A DNA stretch of 64,000 bases, taken from contig NZ_CP028901.1 in the NCBI RefSeq assembly GCF_003058465.1, forward strand, positions 3,286,001 to 3,350,000. The letters run 5' to 3'. The notes under the pieces were generated by a model. The model saw only the letters and a list, made by a program, of their open reading frames with translations. It searched no databases and had not been told where the DNA came from. The stretch is from Orrella marina (GTDB lineage: Bacteria; Pseudomonadota; Gammaproteobacteria; Burkholderiales; Burkholderiaceae_B). This document shows positions 1 to 9,264 of this stretch, piece by piece. A program made the position numbers and the translations under genes. The stretch's first letter is position 1. Every line of letters begins with the position of its first letter.

Positions 1-108
1 GTGAATGTTCTGATTCATCCCGGTGGACACGATTCCATTTGATTCAAGGGGCGTTTTGCGCCTGGAAGGCGTCATACTCGTTCGCTTCTTCGGCGGTGAC
101 GGCGATAC

Positions 109-963
109 TCAGCTGGTGTGCCCCGCCTCCCGAATGATCCCCCGTAAAGGAGACACATCTCCAAAGTCCCGCCCAATGGCCAGGCAGACGTGAGACATAT
201 CCGGGATTGTATCGTTGGTGGGATCGAGTTCAAGCCAGTCGCCGGGCGCACCCGGGCAGTAGACGCTCACCCAGGCATGGGATGCGTCAGCGCCACGCAG
301 ACGTGGCTGACCGGGCGGTGGCGTCGTGAGCAGGTAACCACTTACATACCTTGCGGCCAATCCGATGGCCCGCAGGCAGCCGATCATGATGTGCGAGAAG
401 TCCTGACAGACACCATGCCGGTTTACAAACGCCTGGGCGAGCGGAGTATGAATTTCGGTCACACCTGAAACGTAGCTGAAGTCTTCATAGATCCGGTGAT
501 TCAGATCCAGGCACGCTTGTGCAAGGGGAGTACCCCGGTTGAACGAAGGCAGGGCGTAGTCCCTGAGTTCGGACAACCAGGGAATGTAGGGGCTGGGCCA
601 GACAAACTCTGATGCAGGATCAAATGGCTGATCGAGCGAATATTTCATGCCCGCCTCGATCATGTCCCACGCAGGCGTTTGCGCCGGATCAAAAAATGTG
701 TAGCGTGGCAATTTCCGGACTTCACTCAGCGCTGTGACCACCAGGTTCTGGTGGGCATGTGTGAGGGTAAAGAAAAGTCGCGAGTTTCCGAACGCATCCA
801 CGTCTTCGTGCCTGGAGTCCACGTCGGGCTCGATGCAGACTTTGCTGGAAAGTCGCTTTTGCCAGGGTGTCTCGACTGGGCGCAGATAGGCCAGATGCTG
901 TGCCAGCAGCACATCGGTCTGGTAAAGATAATGTGTCTGATGCTCGATTCGGATATGTTTCAT
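109..963 (-). CDS. Transglutaminase-like cysteine peptidase-fold protein, C-terminus frameshifted
   Basis: The protein has an N-terminal bacterial transglutaminase-associated domain (about residues 1-80) and a transglutaminase core. The catalytic triad is visible as Cys186 (in HGVCQDF), His229 (in DASHAW) and Asp247 (in ELDPTND). Proteins of this kind are encoded with circularly permuted ATP-grasp and alpha-E proteins and are predicted to act in peptide-bond formation or cleavage of a small peptide tag; no substrate is known. The gene starts 38 bp after the ATP-grasp/alpha-E gene, so the two are probably one operon. The frame stops at 109, but the next frame continues to a stop at 44 with a family-like ending (GGGAHQLSIAV). 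One extra G in the five-base run at 139-143 would restore a 306-residue protein. The fold and family call is sure; the end is not. Confidence 0.88.
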   Translation of the reverse strand: MKHIRIEHQTHYLYQTDVLLAQHLAYLRPVETPWQKRLSSKVCIEPDVDSRHEDVDAFGNSRLFFTLTHAHQNLVVTALSEVRKLPRYTFFDPAQTPAWDMIEAGMKYSLDQPFDPASEFVWPSPYIPWLSELRDYALPSFNRGTPLAQACLDLNHRIYEDFSYVSGVTEIHTPLAQAFVNRHGVCQDFSHIMIGCLRAIGLAARYVSGYLLTTPPPGQPRLRGADASHAWVSVYCPGAPGDWLELDPTNDTIPDMSHVCLAIGRDFGDVSPLRGIIREAGHTS

Positions 964-1001
964 CGGGCGCTCCGTGAAGCCTCGGTGTCAGGATCGGGAT
1001 G

Positions 1002-3548
1002 TCAAGACGCAAAATGCTGATCTGACACGTGGGCAAACAGTCGCTTGCCAATTTCGTCGGAGATAGCGTAACCGGTTTGCCCGGCGCCGCAGATCTGGGC
1101 GATCAGCGAGGTGATGGCGTCGTCCTGCCACTGGAGATCGGGCAGCTGGGTCATGATGGCATCCCTGTCTGGCAGTACTTGAAGCTGGGTACGCAGGTCG
1201 CTGATGACTGAAACAATGGACCGAGGATTGGTTGGGTCCATGGCGATCAGATCCAGCAGTGCCAGAATATCCTGCTGGCGCTGGTAACGGCTACGAAACG
1301 TGATGGTGCTGTCAAAAAGCACCAGTAACGAGTCAAACCCGCGAGGACTGTAGACTGCTGCATGCCGAAAGAAGGCATCAACAACCTTCGACAGGTGAAT
1401 CAGCCTTTCAATCAGTCGGCCTGCGGTCAGCAAACGCCATCCCAGATCGCGAGTCATGCGGTCAAGCTGAAACCCGACCAGTGCAGCCAGCGGCACTTCG
1501 ACCAGGTCAAGCTGTTCGATCGCGTCAATGAGATACTGAGAGTGTCGCTGAGAGGATGCGGATGTCTCGTTCTGTGCTGATTTCAGGAGTGCCTTGATGC
1601 GCCCCGGGATTTCGACGTGCTCTGGCGGCAGACGGTCGCGCACGCTACGCATGATGCGCTCCAGTGTGTCGACTGTATCGTAGAGTCCGCCCACACCCGG
1701 TTGCCACAGACGTTGCATCAGATTGCGTCCAAACGCGGCCGGGTCCGTCTGGATTCCTGGTGTGTCGGAGTTGATCAGGCCTTGCTGGACGGCCAGTTCG
1801 CTCATTGCATCGTGCAAGGGCGGGTGGCTGTCGCGCTGGTTGATACTCAGCAGCACCAGGCTCTCGCGCGCGCAGCGCAGCATGGTTTCAGCCCGCTCCG
1901 TGTAGCGTCCCAGCCAGAACAGATTCTCGGCTGATCTGCTTGAGACCAGCTCATGTTCGTTGTACCGCTTGGGCAGACCGCCACTTGTGGGCAGCATAGA
2001 GTATGTGTCGACCTCCTCGTCGGTCATGATCCAGGTGTCCAGCGTGCTGCCGCCACTACGCATGGAGACGACATGGGGATCGACCGCCGCAACACGGGTC
2101 ATGCCGCCCGGCATGACCTGCCAGCTGCCGTCTGGACCTACGACGGCGTAAAAGCGCAGCATTGCAGTGCGGGGTTCGATTGAATTGCTGCGCCAGGTGG
2201 GCACCTGAGAGAACGGGAGATAGGTTTGCGTGGTGTAGATAGCAGGTTGCTGCTCGATCCGTGCGCGCCACGTGCTCAGTTGCTCCTGGTTCAGGAGCGA
2301 TGCAATCACCGGTTCGAAATTGGTTGACTGTCGCGTAGAAAACGTCGGTTTGATCACCTGGGTACCAAGATGTGGTGACACGTCCTCCCAGGCTGCACCT
2401 TCCCCGCACCACCATGTGTGCAGAGACGGTATTTTCAGCGGTTCTCCCAGCAGATGCTCGCTGATGGATGGCAGAAATCCCTGGATTGAGGGTGACTCCA
2501 GAAAGCCGGTTCCCAGTGCATTGGCAACGACCACCTGCCCGGCCCGCACGGCTTGAAGCAGTCCAGGCACCCCGAGCGCGGAGTCGGCACGCAATTCCAG
2601 TGGATCGCAGAAGTCGTCGTCTAGCCGGCGCAACAAGCCATGAATGCGCTCCAGTCCGTGGATGGTACGCAGGTAGACCTGGCTATTGCGCACAGTCAGG
2701 TCCGCCCCTTCGACCAGCGGGATCCCGAGGTAGCGTGCAAGGTAGGCGTGCTCAAAGTAGGTTTCTGAGTAAGAACCTGAAGACAGCAGGGCGAACTTGG
2801 GCGCCTGCCCGTTGGCGATTGATGTAGTCTGCGCTTCGAGTGCATCCAGGAGGCGGCGGTAACTTGCTCCGATATGCTGGATTTTCATATCCCGGTAGGC
2901 CTGAGTGAACAGGCGCGAGACGATCAGGCGGTTCTCCAGTGCGTATCCGAGTCCGGAGGGTGCCTGGGTGCGCTGACCCACTACCCACCATCTGCCGTCC
3001 GGGCCTCTGGCGAGATCAAACGCCACAACGTGCAGGAAGGTCCCACTGACCGGAGTCACGCCCTGCAAGGCGTGCAGGTAGCCGGGGTTGCCCAGCACCA
3101 GCGCACTGGGGAGGTAGGACGCCTTGAGCAGGCTGCGCGATGTGTAGACGTCATTCAGGATCAGATTGAGCAGCCTGGCGCGTTGCGCCAGGCCAGTGCT
3201 GATCTCGCGCCACTCGCCCGGGTCGATCAGCATGGGAAGCGGATTCAGCGACCAGGGTCGGGCGTAGTCCTGAGATTCAGCGTAGACGTTGTAGGTCACC
3301 CCGTTGAGCCGGATGACGCGGTCGATTGTCTGGGCGCATTCAGGCAGGCTCTCGAAACCGGATAATCCAATGCTGGCAAAGAATGTTTTCCAGGGGCCTC
3401 TCAGTTCACCTTTGTGCGTGCGCAGCTCATCAAAATGTCCCGGCCTGGCGGGCCCGATGTAGGCGTTCAGGGCATCAAGGAGCTCAGCTGACACGGTGGT
3501 GGCAGACAGACCATCAGGTTCTACGGGTTGGCCAGAAGGCAGATTCAT
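1002..3548 (-). CDS. Fused circularly permuted ATP-grasp / alpha-E domain protein
   Basis: About 848 residues. The first ~480 form a circularly permuted ATP-grasp ligase-like domain (formerly DUF404/DUF407). Its hallmarks include YSETYFEHAYLARYLG, the acidic RRLDDDFCDPLE segment and a conserved NALGTG motif. The last ~330 form an alpha-E helical domain (formerly DUF403), beginning near SAENLFWLGRYTERAE. In the divergent module at 4079-6552 the same two domains are separate genes, so this is a natural fusion. The family is predicted to make a peptide-like product together with a transglutaminase, which follows immediately here. The ORF can be extended to a GTG at 3602. I prefer the ATG at 3548, because the extension is encoded by a tandem repeat (YLRYLRY) and lacks a ribosome-binding site. 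Confidence 0.9.
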   Translation of the reverse strand: MNLPSGQPVEPDGLSATTVSAELLDALNAYIGPARPGHFDELRTHKGELRGPWKTFFASIGLSGFESLPECAQTIDRVIRLNGVTYNVYAESQDYARPWSLNPLPMLIDPGEWREISTGLAQRARLLNLILNDVYTSRSLLKASYLPSALVLGNPGYLHALQGVTPVSGTFLHVVAFDLARGPDGRWWVVGQRTQAPSGLGYALENRLIVSRLFTQAYRDMKIQHIGASYRRLLDALEAQTTSIANGQAPKFALLSSGSYSETYFEHAYLARYLGIPLVEGADLTVRNSQVYLRTIHGLERIHGLLRRLDDDFCDPLELRADSALGVPGLLQAVRAGQVVVANALGTGFLESPSIQGFLPSISEHLLGEPLKIPSLHTWWCGEGAAWEDVSPHLGTQVIKPTFSTRQSTNFEPVIASLLNQEQLSTWRARIEQQPAIYTTQTYLPFSQVPTWRSNSIEPRTAMLRFYAVVGPDGSWQVMPGGMTRVAAVDPHVVSMRSGGSTLDTWIMTDEEVDTYSMLPTSGGLPKRYNEHELVSSRSAENLFWLGRYTERAETMLRCARESLVLLSINQRDSHPPLHDAMSELAVQQGLINSDTPGIQTDPAAFGRNLMQRLWQPGVGGLYDTVDTLERIMRSVRDRLPPEHVEIPGRIKALLKSAQNETSASSQRHSQYLIDAIEQLDLVEVPLAALVGFQLDRMTRDLGWRLLTAGRLIERLIHLSKVVDAFFRHAAVYSPRGFDSLLVLFDSTITFRSRYQRQQDILALLDLIAMDPTNPRSIVSVISDLRTQLQVLPDRDAIMTQLPDLQWQDDAITSLIAQICGAGQTGYAISDEIGKRLFAHVSDQHFAS

Positions 3549-4078
3549 CAAAGTTGATCCAGGCGGATAACGTAAATACCGTAAATACGTCGATGCGGTC
3601 ACATTACGCGAAGTTTATCGACAAAATCCGTCCCGCTCCTCAAAATCACTAAAACGGGGCGCGTGACGGCGTGGTTGTATGCAAAAAGGGCTGTCTCGCC
3701 CAGGCTTGGTGCACGTGCAGTGCATACAGTGCGTGTCCGTGCAATCAGAGACTGCTGGCCTGCAATTTGCATACCATCTGATTGCTAACCACCGTCGCTG
3801 GTCCGTTCGGTCTCGCACGACTGAGGGTTTTCATGGGTCAAGCCTCACAGGTCTTGGCAGACGCCTCGAAGTAGCATAAAACCTTTCTTAACGGTAGCGT
3901 AACTGAAAAGAGTATTCCAGCCACTCGTCTTAACGCATATTCTTGGGGGGTGTCGTGTTCATCACCCTGTGCGGTTTCGCAAGCGTGACGGGATCGTTTG
4001 CTTGCACTGCCAACATAACGCGTGTTGTCATGAAGACAGAGTCTGCCGTGATGATCCAAACCAGAGCAGGATGAATTC
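3549..4078. promoter_or_regulatory. Divergent intergenic region between two ATP-grasp modules
   Basis: This stretch separates two divergently transcribed ATP-grasp/alpha-E operons and must hold both promoters. It contains a perfect tandem pair of the 9-mer CGTAAATAC at 3571-3588, just upstream of the preferred minus-strand start. It also has a run rich in GTGCA-type words near 3708-3752. No convincing ORF or RNA gene was seen. The weak AGCAGG at 4065-4070 is the ribosome-binding site for the plus-strand ATG at 4079. I could not assign -10/-35 boxes with confidence. Confidence 0.4.
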
Positions 4079-5554
4079 ATGCCCGAGTCCAGTCGCCTTC
4101 AAATGTTCGATGAAATGCTCTCTGATGCCGAAGTTGCCAGAGAGCCGGATGCCTACCTGAACGCAGATCCCAGACCGCATTACAGGCACTTGCAGCAATG
4201 GTTGCAGTCCCAGGAGATGGACTACCTCCAGGGACGCCATGAGGAAGCCGAGTTGTTGTTCAAGCGTGTGGGCATCACGTTTGCGGTGTACGGCGATGGA
4301 GAGGGCGGTAATACCGAACGAACCATTCCGTTCGATATCGTGCCCAGAATATTCCCGACCGACGAGTGGAAGCGCCTCCAGAAGGGGCTCGAGCAGAGAG
4401 TCCAGGCGCTCAACATGTTCCTGTACGATGTCTACCACGATCACCGGATACTGAAGGCAGGGGTCATTCCTTCCGGGCAGGTGCTTGGTAACAGCCAGTA
4501 CCGACCGGAAATGCAGGGGGTGGATGTCCCGCTTGATGTCTATGCTCACATCGCCGGGATCGATATTGTCCGGGCCACGCACGGTGAAGATGAGGGTGCA
4601 TTCTTTGTGCTGGAAGACAACCTGCGCGTTCCGTCCGGTGTTTCGTACATGATCGAGAACCGCAAAATGATGATGCGGCTGTTTCCGGATCTCCTCGCAA
4701 AGCATCGTGTGGCGCCAGTCGAACACTATCCTGATCTGTTGCTTGATGCTTTGCAACAGGCTGCTCCCGGACAGAAGCGCTATTGCAACGTGGTGGTGCT
4801 CACCCCGGGGATGTACAACTCGGCCTATTTCGAGCACGCGTTTCTGGCCCAGCAGATGGGGGTGGAACTGGTCGAAGGCCAGGATCTGTTCGTGCAGGAC
4901 GATGTTGTCTACATGCGAACCACTCAGGGTCCGCGTCAGGTTGATGTGATCTACCGCCGGGTCGATGATGACTTCCTGGATCCGGAGGCGTTTCGTCCCG
5001 AGTCCGTGCTCGGACCTCCCGGACTCCTGCGGGCCTACCGGGCGGGCAATGTGGCGATCTGCAATGCGGTGGGAACGGGTGTTGCAGACGACAAGTCGAT
5101 CTATCCGTATGTGCCGGAGATGATCCGGTTCTATCTGGATGAGGAGCCGATCCTCTCCAATGTGCCGACGTATATGTGCCGCAAGCCTGTCGAACTCTCC
5201 TATGTGCTGGCGAACCTGGACAAGCTGGTTGTCAAGGAGGTGCACGGTGCCGGTGGCTACGGCATGCTGATCGGTCCCGCGGCGAGCCAGGCCGAGATCG
5301 CGGCGTTTCGCGATCGAGTGATTGCCAGGCCAGAGAACTACATTGCCCAGCCGACGTTGTCGCTCTCGAGCTGTCCCACGCTGGTGGGTGCCGGTCTGGC
5401 CCCGCGTCACATCGACCTGCGACCGTTTGTTCTGTCGGGCAAGCATGTGCGGATGGTTCGAGGCGGACTGACGCGGGTAGCGCTCAAAGAGAATTCGCTG
5501 GTTGTCAATTCATCTCAGGGTGGTGGCACAAAAGACACCTGGATCCTGAACTAG
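4079..5554 (+). CDS. Circularly permuted ATP-grasp protein
   Basis: 491 residues, the usual length for stand-alone circularly permuted ATP-grasp proteins. It shares the family signatures with the fused protein at 1002-3548: YNSAYFEHAFLAQQMG, RRVDDDFLDPEAF, NAVGTGVADDK and a nucleotide-binding KEVHGAGGYGMLIGP segment near residue 385. It ends with the typical GGGTKDTWIL. The family is predicted to be an amide- or peptide-forming ligase using ATP, with unknown substrates. The alpha-E gene follows after 14 bp behind a GGAGG-like site, so the two are co-transcribed and probably form a complex. The adjacent operon carries the transglutaminase that this pair lacks. The long antisense ORF over this gene is a coding shadow. 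Confidence 0.93.
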   Translation: MPESSRLQMFDEMLSDAEVAREPDAYLNADPRPHYRHLQQWLQSQEMDYLQGRHEEAELLFKRVGITFAVYGDGEGGNTERTIPFDIVPRIFPTDEWKRLQKGLEQRVQALNMFLYDVYHDHRILKAGVIPSGQVLGNSQYRPEMQGVDVPLDVYAHIAGIDIVRATHGEDEGAFFVLEDNLRVPSGVSYMIENRKMMMRLFPDLLAKHRVAPVEHYPDLLLDALQQAAPGQKRYCNVVVLTPGMYNSAYFEHAFLAQQMGVELVEGQDLFVQDDVVYMRTTQGPRQVDVIYRRVDDDFLDPEAFRPESVLGPPGLLRAYRAGNVAICNAVGTGVADDKSIYPYVPEMIRFYLDEEPILSNVPTYMCRKPVELSYVLANLDKLVVKEVHGAGGYGMLIGPAASQAEIAAFRDRVIARPENYIAQPTLSLSSCPTLVGAGLAPRHIDLRPFVLSGKHVRMVRGGLTRVALKENSLVVNSSQGGGTKDTWILN

Positions 5555-5568
5555 CTGGAGGTCGTCCC

Positions 5569-6552
5569 ATGCTGTCGAGAACTGCCGATCACCTTTACTG
5601 GATGGCTCGCTATACCGAGCGCGCCGAGAACACAGCCAGAATGCTGGAGGTGAACTACCACATGTCGCTCATGCCGCAGTCTGAAGAGACGGCACAGGCG
5701 GCCTGGCAGGCCATGCTGGATGTGTCCGAGCTGTCCGAGGCGTTTAGCCAGAACTACAGTTCGTTAACACCGAACAACGTGCTGTCCTTCATGACTGTTG
5801 ATGCGGACAATCCTTCGTCCATCATGCAATGTCTGCACGCGGCGCGCGAGAATGCGCGGGCGGTTCGCGGTTCCGTCACCACTGATCTGTGGGAGACGAT
5901 CAATACCACCTGGCTCGATGCGCAGCGACTCGTCGGCCAGGGGGCCTTGCGGCTATCGCCGGGCGAGTTTTTTGAGTGGGTGAAGTTTCGCTCACACCAG
6001 TCCAGAGGTGTCTACACCGGCACACTCATGCGGGACGATGTGTTCAACTTCATCTCTCTGGGCGTGTTTCTTGAGCGTGCAGACAACATCGCCCGACTGC
6101 TGGATGTGAAGTTCCATGCTGCCCAGGAGTACGCGGGCGATCAGATAGACGAAGTGGACGAGTATTACTACTGGGGGTCGGTGCTGCGCTCCGTTTCCGC
6201 GTTCGAGAACTACCGCAAGGTGTACCGCAATGTGATCGAGCCTGAGCGAGTTGCTGAAATGCTGATTCTCAAATTCAACAATCCACGTTCACTCGGGACC
6301 TGTATGGAGCAGGTGGTGGATTTTCTGTACAAGATCCGCAATCGCCAGTCTGGTGCCACCGAGCATGAGGCGCGCAGCATGCTGGCCGAACTGCGTGATC
6401 TTGAGATTGAAGAGATTTTCGCGATGGACATGCACACGTTTCTGACACGGTTCCTTGAGCGCATCAATTTGCTTGGTATCAGCGTCAGCAATCACTTCCT
6501 GATGCCCGTGCAGGCTGCAGACGCGCAAGAGGCCGAGGAGGGGGCGGCGTGA
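5569..6552 (+). CDS. Alpha-E domain-containing protein
   Basis: 327 residues consisting almost entirely of the helical alpha-E (DUF403) domain. It opens with MLSRTADHLYWMARYTERAE, the usual family start, where Trp, Arg, Tyr and Glu are conserved. The frame is open far upstream (to 5176), but that part overlaps the preceding ATP-grasp gene. The ATG at 5569 sits 7 bp after a GGAGG sequence and matches family starts, so it is preferred. Its fixed association with the circularly permuted ATP-grasp protein suggests it is an accessory subunit of a peptide-modifying complex. The function is otherwise unknown. Confidence 0.92.
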   Translation: MLSRTADHLYWMARYTERAENTARMLEVNYHMSLMPQSEETAQAAWQAMLDVSELSEAFSQNYSSLTPNNVLSFMTVDADNPSSIMQCLHAARENARAVRGSVTTDLWETINTTWLDAQRLVGQGALRLSPGEFFEWVKFRSHQSRGVYTGTLMRDDVFNFISLGVFLERADNIARLLDVKFHAAQEYAGDQIDEVDEYYYWGSVLRSVSAFENYRKVYRNVIEPERVAEMLILKFNNPRSLGTCMEQVVDFLYKIRNRQSGATEHEARSMLAELRDLEIEEIFAMDMHTFLTRFLERINLLGISVSNHFLMPVQAADAQEAEEGAA

Positions 6553-6595
6553 TACGCAGGTTCCGTAGCCCACCAGGACATGCGCGTTGAACTGT

Positions 6596-7807
6596 ATGTC
6601 CGTGAATGAGCCTGATCCAGACGCGCGTGGCCCGGTCAATCGATCTCTCATGATCGCACTGACGGGCCTGATGGGTCTGGCGCTGGCAATGGGAGTTGGC
6701 CGGTTCGCCTATACCCCGCTGCTACCGATGATGCAGACAGATCAGGGCATGTCTTTGCAAACCGGAAGCTGGGTGGCGCTAGTGAACATGCTTGGGTATC
6801 TGGTGGGTGGGCTCACCGGCAAATATCTGACTGGTGCGCCGGTTCGCAATCTGCGCCTGGCAGCAGCAGGCATCATTCTGAGTCTGGCGGGCATGGCGAT
6901 GACCGATCACGGCCTGCTCTGGGGGACCTGGCGGCTTGTGGCCGGTATCGCGAGTGCCTGGATGATGATCATGGTCTCCATGATCACCTTGCCACGTCTG
7001 GCGGGTTCGCCGCGTCTGCCAGGGATTGTCTACGCCGGGGTGGGGGCTGGCACGTTGCTCGCTGGACTGCTGTGTGCGGTGTTTGTGGGGCTGGGGTGGA
7101 CCTCGCACGCAGCGTGGCTGTCACTGGCGGGGGTTTCGCTCCTGCTAGCCATCCCGCTGTGGACAGTGTTCGAACGGTCCTGGGATCAGACGGCAGTCGT
7201 AGCCAGTCGTAGCCAGGGCGACTTGCCTGGTGCCGGCGTGGATCCGGCCGTGCAGGCAAGGCTCTGGAGACTGGTCGTTTGCTACGGACTGTATGGTTTC
7301 GGGTACATTCTGCCGGCAACCTATCTTCCAGCACAGGCCAGGTTGCTGTTGCAGGATAGCTGGACTTACAGTCTGGCCTGGCCGGTCTTTGGCCTGGCGG
7401 CCGCGTGTTCAACGCTGGTGGTGGGGCTGGTGGCCTCGCGGCTCGGGTTGTTGCGAAGCTGGGCAGGCGCCCAGGTGGTGCTCACGGCTGGCGTAGCGAC
7501 GCCGATTGTCTGGCCCAGCATGACGGGCATACTGGTTGCCTCACTTTGTGTCGGCGGAACCTTTGTTGTGATCACGCTGGTGGCGATGCAGGAGGCACAG
7601 CGAAGTGGTGGTGCCCGTTCAGGTCTGTGGATGGCCAGGCTGACCGCGTCGTTTGCGTTCGGTCAGGTGCTCGGACCAGCCGTAATTGTGCTGCTGCAGG
7701 GACGGCTGGAAATCGGGCTGGGCCTGGCTGCGACGGCCTTGCTGGTTTCTCTGACAGGATTGGTCTGGCAGTTGCAGCAGGATGGACGCAAGGCCGTCGG
7801 CATCTGA
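6596..7807 (+). CDS. MFS transporter, YbfB/YjiJ family
   Basis: 403 residues with twelve hydrophobic segments spread over the whole length. The N-terminus contains MGVGRFAYTPLLPMMQ, the hallmark of the YbfB/YjiJ subgroup of the major facilitator superfamily. These are inner-membrane secondary transporters of unknown substrate. A TTG at 6587 would add three residues, but the ATG at 6596 is preferred. The gene begins 43 bp after the alpha-E gene and may be read from the same promoter, though a functional link to the ATP-grasp module is only suggested by proximity. Confidence 0.85.
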   Translation: MSVNEPDPDARGPVNRSLMIALTGLMGLALAMGVGRFAYTPLLPMMQTDQGMSLQTGSWVALVNMLGYLVGGLTGKYLTGAPVRNLRLAAAGIILSLAGMAMTDHGLLWGTWRLVAGIASAWMMIMVSMITLPRLAGSPRLPGIVYAGVGAGTLLAGLLCAVFVGLGWTSHAAWLSLAGVSLLLAIPLWTVFERSWDQTAVVASRSQGDLPGAGVDPAVQARLWRLVVCYGLYGFGYILPATYLPAQARLLLQDSWTYSLAWPVFGLAAACSTLVVGLVASRLGLLRSWAGAQVVLTAGVATPIVWPSMTGILVASLCVGGTFVVITLVAMQEAQRSGGARSGLWMARLTASFAFGQVLGPAVIVLLQGRLEIGLGLAATALLVSLTGLVWQLQQDGRKAVGI

Positions 7808-7908
7808 TGCCAATGCACCGGCTCATTTGTCACAACTCGACGCGCCGATGTGAAGTGCTAACCTCGAAATGCTAATCTTTTAGCGATTCTATTGCTGGCA
7901 GGTGCACG

Positions 7909-9264
7909 TTGATCAAAATCTGGTGCTATCACTACATTTCGAGACTGGAGCTCCGCGACGGACTGTTTCACGATGAGTCCATCAACCGTCAGGTCGGGCA
8001 AGCGCATGCTGTTGCGTCTGACCAGTTGGTCGAACGAGCCTGTTGCCTGGCTCAGACCAAGGGTCTGCTCGCGCAGTACAGCCAGATCCGGCATCTGATC
8101 GGTTCGGCGATTGTCGTGCTGCTTGTTCTGGGCCTGATTGCCGGTGGCAGTGCAGCACTGGCAGCCCTGGGGCCGGGAGCTACCCCGGTCAATGTGATCT
8201 GGAGCCTGATGGGCCTGCTGCTGATGCCGACCATCACGCTGATCCTGTGGCTCGTGTCGTTACTGATGCCTGGAGCCGGTGCCCCCTGGTTTGGACGAAT
8301 CTGGCAGACCTTGCTCAACCGTTTCATAGGCCGATCGGATCTGCTCGATGCCTGGCATGCATGGCTAGACACGACGCGTCAGAGCACAACCTTGCGATTG
8401 TGGATGGGGCTGATGTCTCACCTGGTCTGGTTTGCTCTGCTGCTCGGTGGCGTTGTCACCATGCTGGCGGCTTTCAGCTTGCGCCATTACACCTTCTTGT
8501 GGGAAACAACCTGGCTGTCGGTTGACGTGTTTGTGTCGCTGGCCACAGTGATTGGTGCGCCAGCCGGCTGGCTGGGGTTGTCGATTCCGGATGCCAAAGC
8601 AATCGCCGCCAGTGGCAATCAGGCGCTTGTTGATCCGGTTGTGCGCATGCAGTGGGCGAACTGGCTTGTGGGCGCAATTGCCGTGCTGGGTGTGCTGCCT
8701 CGAATGATGGCGGGTGCAGGGTGTGCACTGGTGATCTGGTCCCGACTGCGTCGCCAGAAACCTGACCCGCAAACAGCCTATGCGCAGGCTGTTCTGGCGC
8801 AGATCCGGCATGACGTCGGTACACAACTGCCTGATGGCCCACCGGGCGAGGCAGACCGGTTTGAGCCGGTTGACAGGATCCCCGCGAATCAGCAGGATTT
8901 CAGCGGATCAGTGGTTGTTGGTGTGGACATGACGGCGCTGCCCGACTGGGTGAGTGCCCGGCCCGGACTGGGGGTGGTCGATGACAGAGACAGCCGGCAG
9001 GAGGTGTTTGCAAGGCTTGAAGAGTATCGCCCCGAGCGGCTGCTGATTGTTGTCGATGGAGGTCAGACACCCGATCGCGGCTCGGTGTCCCTGGTACGGG
9101 ATCTCTCAGGCAAGGCGGGACAGGCCAGGGTGTATTTGCAGCCACGTGCCTCCGGTCTGCAGCGAGACGAGCTCTGGCAGGGCAAGCTGGTGGAGTCAGG
9201 CTTGCTGGCACCGTTACAGGATCAGGCGCAGGCCACAGCGTGGCTGCAAGGGGAACTGGCATGA
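7909..9264 (+). CDS. DUF2868 domain-containing membrane protein
   Basis: 451 residues with four to five hydrophobic segments between about residues 65 and 290, ending in a soluble region of about 150 residues. It matches the DUF2868 proteins that sit upstream of a DUF3482 GTPase in Burkholderiales. The start is a TTG; no in-frame ATG is available near the N-terminus. Its stop codon overlaps the ATG of the next gene (ATGA), so the two products are translationally coupled and probably form one membrane complex. The soluble tail contains VVGVDMTALPDW and LLIVVDGGQTPDRG segments, reminiscent of a nucleotide-binding or Rossmann-like fold; that reading is tentative. The biological role is unknown. 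Confidence 0.82.
   Translation: MIKIWCYHYISRLELRDGLFHDESINRQVGQAHAVASDQLVERACCLAQTKGLLAQYSQIRHLIGSAIVVLLVLGLIAGGSAALAALGPGATPVNVIWSLMGLLLMPTITLILWLVSLLMPGAGAPWFGRIWQTLLNRFIGRSDLLDAWHAWLDTTRQSTTLRLWMGLMSHLVWFALLLGGVVTMLAAFSLRHYTFLWETTWLSVDVFVSLATVIGAPAGWLGLSIPDAKAIAASGNQALVDPVVRMQWANWLVGAIAVLGVLPRMMAGAGCALVIWSRLRRQKPDPQTAYAQAVLAQIRHDVGTQLPDGPPGEADRFEPVDRIPANQQDFSGSVVVGVDMTALPDWVSARPGLGVVDDRDSRQEVFARLEEYRPERLLIVVDGGQTPDRGSVSLVRDLSGKAGQARVYLQPRASGLQRDELWQGKLVESGLLAPLQDQAQATAWLQGELA

Noticed and set aside
4028..5446. 472-codon open frame on the minus strand
   Set aside because: It lies entirely opposite the ATP-grasp gene, has an arginine/histidine-rich composition with no recognisable domain, and is a coding shadow.
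5176..5568. N-terminal extension of the alpha-E ORF
   Set aside because: It overlaps the upstream ATP-grasp gene and does not resemble the family; the ATG at 5569 has a proper ribosome-binding site.
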